DNA from: Nannizziopsis barbatae
Taxonomy: Eukaryota; Ascomycota; Eurotiomycetes; Onygenales; Nannizziopsiaceae
DNA length: 64,000 bases
NCBI GenBank assembly: GCA_014964245.1
Contig: JACVYH010000008.1
Span: 391,739 to 455,738, forward strand
Direction of reading: 5' to 3'
The position numbers were made by a program, and so were the translations under genes. The notes beneath the pieces are model-generated. The model was not told the DNA's origin. It did no database searches and saw only the letters and a program-made list of their open reading frames with translations. The first letter of the stretch is position 1; each line of letters begins with the position of its first letter. Shown in pieces: positions 62,265-64,000 of the stretch.

Positions 62265-62573
62265 AGCATCTTAAAACAGCTTATTACTAGCATATTAATA
62301 ATTATAAGAATGATATTAATATGAATTATAAGATAACATTAATAATAAATTTAATTTACATTATATATAAGAATATTATATAAAAAAGAACTGATAAAAA
62401 AGTCTTTAGTTTTTTAGTTTAGTATAATATATTTAGTTATATATTTATCATGCTCTTCTAGTAAATATCTTATTTATTTTATATATTAAAAACTTTTTAT
62501 TCTTAGTTTATAAAATAAAAATTTGTAATAAGTTAGTAATAGCTTAGTATGATAAAAACTAGTGATAATAATT
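62265..62573 (+). repeat. LTR-like repeat, copy B
   Basis: From CATCTTAAAACAGCTTATTA to AAAAACTAGTGATAATA, colinear with copy A but more AT-rich, with small length differences. It lies between the arms of the 157-bp inverted repeat. Confidence 0.6.
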
Positions 62574-63281
62574 TCTAGAAAACTAATTATTATTCTTTAA
62601 TTATTCAAGATACTATCATGCTAAAACTTCAGATTATAAGTTAGTAGTAAAAAAGCAAGTATAATTCTAATTAAAAATCAGAATACTCAGCAGTTAATTA
62701 AAAGTAATACTATATTAGAAGATGATATTTAAGTAAATATTATAATTAATAAGAATCAGTTCATCTAATTAATAATTAGAAAAAAAAAAAAAAATGCTGA
62801 AAAGTAATATAAGATTAACCATATTCAGTAAATTAACATGCATAATTAATGAAATTAAAAAATCTTAATTAATTTAAAATAAAAAAGTTAATAAGAAGTA
62901 AGCAAAATGTTTTAGTATTATAATTAGCTTATTTAGCATATTACTAGCAAGAAAGCAGTTATTGTCATGTAATTAAAAAGTATTAATTAAATAGTAATTA
63001 GAATAAATAGAAAAATTAGTAAGAAAAAGAAAAAGAAAAAGAAATAAAATTTAATTAATTTTAATCATTTTTATATTCTTTTAAAAAAATAAAATTTTAT
63101 ACTAGAAAAGATTTCTTTAAGTAAATGAGAACTGTTATTATAAAAATTTAAAGAACTTACTTATTAATTATAGCAGCTATGAGGCTATTATAATAAGTTT
63201 TATTAAATTTAAAAAATTAAATAAATATATAAAATTTATGAATAAGTTCTTATAAGAAAAAATAATTATTAGTATATATTT

Positions 63282-63447
63282 AGCATTTTAGAATAGCTCA
63301 TTACTAGCATACTAATAGTTATAAAAATAATATTAATATGAATTATGAGATAATATTAATAATAAATTTTATTTATTATATATAAAAATATTATATAGAA
63401 AAGAACTAATAAAAGAATCTTTAGTCTTCTAGTTCAGTATAATATAT
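63282..63447 (+). repeat. LTR-like repeat, copy C (truncated)
   Basis: Colinear with the first half of copies A and B (AGCATTTTAGAATAGCTCA ... GTTCAGTATAATATAT). It stops where the right arm of the inverted repeat begins, so it appears interrupted by that sequence. Confidence 0.55.
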
Positions 63448-63604
63448 GCTAGATTTATAAGATGCATATTATTAAATTATTATTTATAAAAGAAATTAAT
63501 AAAAAATAGCTTTCTAAATATAATATAAGTATTTTAAATATATAATTATATTATTTAAGCTTTGTAATATATTAGCTATTTTTTAAACATATATTAATAA
63601 AATA
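63448..63604 (-). repeat. 157-bp inverted repeat, right arm
   Basis: Inverted counterpart of 61,981-62,137. It begins GCTAGATTTATAAGATGC and ends ATTAATAAAATA. This arm keeps G at both positions where the complement of the left arm has A. Confidence 0.88.
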
Positions 63605-64000
63605 TTAAAGAATATATTAGATAAGTATGTGCTTGTTTATCTTAATAATATTTTTATATATTTATAAATTAAGAAAAAATATAAATATTTATAAATAAAT
63701 ATGAATATTTTTAAGCTGTATATAAAATTATTACTAGTTTATTATATTATATATTTAATTTTTATATTTATTTTTTATATAATATAATATGTTTTATAAT
63801 TATAATTTATTTATATTATTTTATAAAAATAATTTATTTATAATTTTTTATTATTTTTCTAAAATCAGATATGTTAGAAATTAGAATTTTATATTTTAAA
63901 ATATTTTACTTATATTATAACTAGTTTTTATTATATTAAATTATTACTAACTTATTATAAATTTCTCATTTTATAAATTAAAAATAAAAATTTTTTAATA

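Larger units (their letters stand above)
48660..64000. other. AT-rich, RIP-like gene-free block
   Basis: From about 48,660 the sequence is nearly all A and T. I noticed no CpG, and GG or CC are very rare. Open frames are short and encode mostly Ile, Asn, Lys, Phe and Tyr, as chance frames in AT-rich DNA do. It does not look mitochondrial: no rRNA, tRNA or respiratory gene is recognisable. The pattern fits transposon-rich DNA mutated by repeat-induced point mutation in ascomycetes (inference). Repeats surviving within it are listed separately. It runs past the right edge of the window. Confidence 0.85.

Noticed and set aside
48660..64000. Mitochondrial DNA inserted in or joined to the nuclear contig
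   Set aside because: No mitochondrial gene is recognisable in 15 kb. Near-absent GG/CC and the hAT-type element fit RIP-mutated nuclear repeats better.

Overview
The window reads as nuclear DNA of a filamentous ascomycete, most likely Eurotiomycetes (Eurotiales or Onygenales). Reasons: short GT-AG introns with CTGAC/CTAAC-type branch points, a Prp8 gene carrying a full-size intein, fungal-type COX4 and GPI-anchored phospholipase B genes, SANT/Myb proteins of a filamentous-fungal type, and an AT-rich block that looks mutated to saturation by repeat-induced point mutation (RIP). I cannot name the species.

Layout. 1-3527 (+): C-terminal part of PRP8, starting inside its intein; protein splicing would release the intein and join the exteins. 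3945-5440 (+): a two-exon APH-fold kinase-like gene with a degenerate catalytic loop and an apparent one-base deletion near 5192. 11208-12385 (+), 21884-23352 (-) and 30059-31048 (+): three SANT/Myb-domain genes; the first two share a two-repeat architecture and an intron at the same aligned position, so they look like paralogs. 14337-15523 (+): COX4 (zinc-binding subunit of cytochrome c oxidase) in six exons. 36418-40242 (-): a large AT-hook and BRCT protein whose C-terminus resembles microcephalin (MCPH1). 40928-43009 (-): a secreted, probably GPI-anchored phospholipase B. The spaces between genes are long (2-7 kb) and I find no convincing further genes there, only low-complexity tracts, short palindromes and a few gene relics (35.2-36.3 kb, 47.2-48.4 kb).

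At about 48,660 composition changes abruptly: the remaining 15.3 kb is almost pure A+T, I noticed no CpG in it, and it has no credible gene. Structure survives inside it: a 658-bp hAT-type non-autonomous element with diverged terminal inverted repeats and a perfect 8-bp target-site duplication (54,665-55,322), a second hAT-like terminus (56,402), a 45-bp minisatellite, a 177-bp direct repeat, a nearly perfect 157-bp inverted repeat, and three diverged copies of an LTR-like repeat.

The genes do not form one pathway. They cover splicing (PRP8), respiration (COX4), chromatin and transcription (SANT and BRCT proteins) and lipid hydrolysis (PLB). I see no biosynthetic cluster, defence system or CRISPR array. 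The most interesting items are the intein with an Asn at a catalytic Asp position, the SANT paralog pair with its ambiguous starts, the microcephalin-like protein, and the transposon structure in the AT-rich block.
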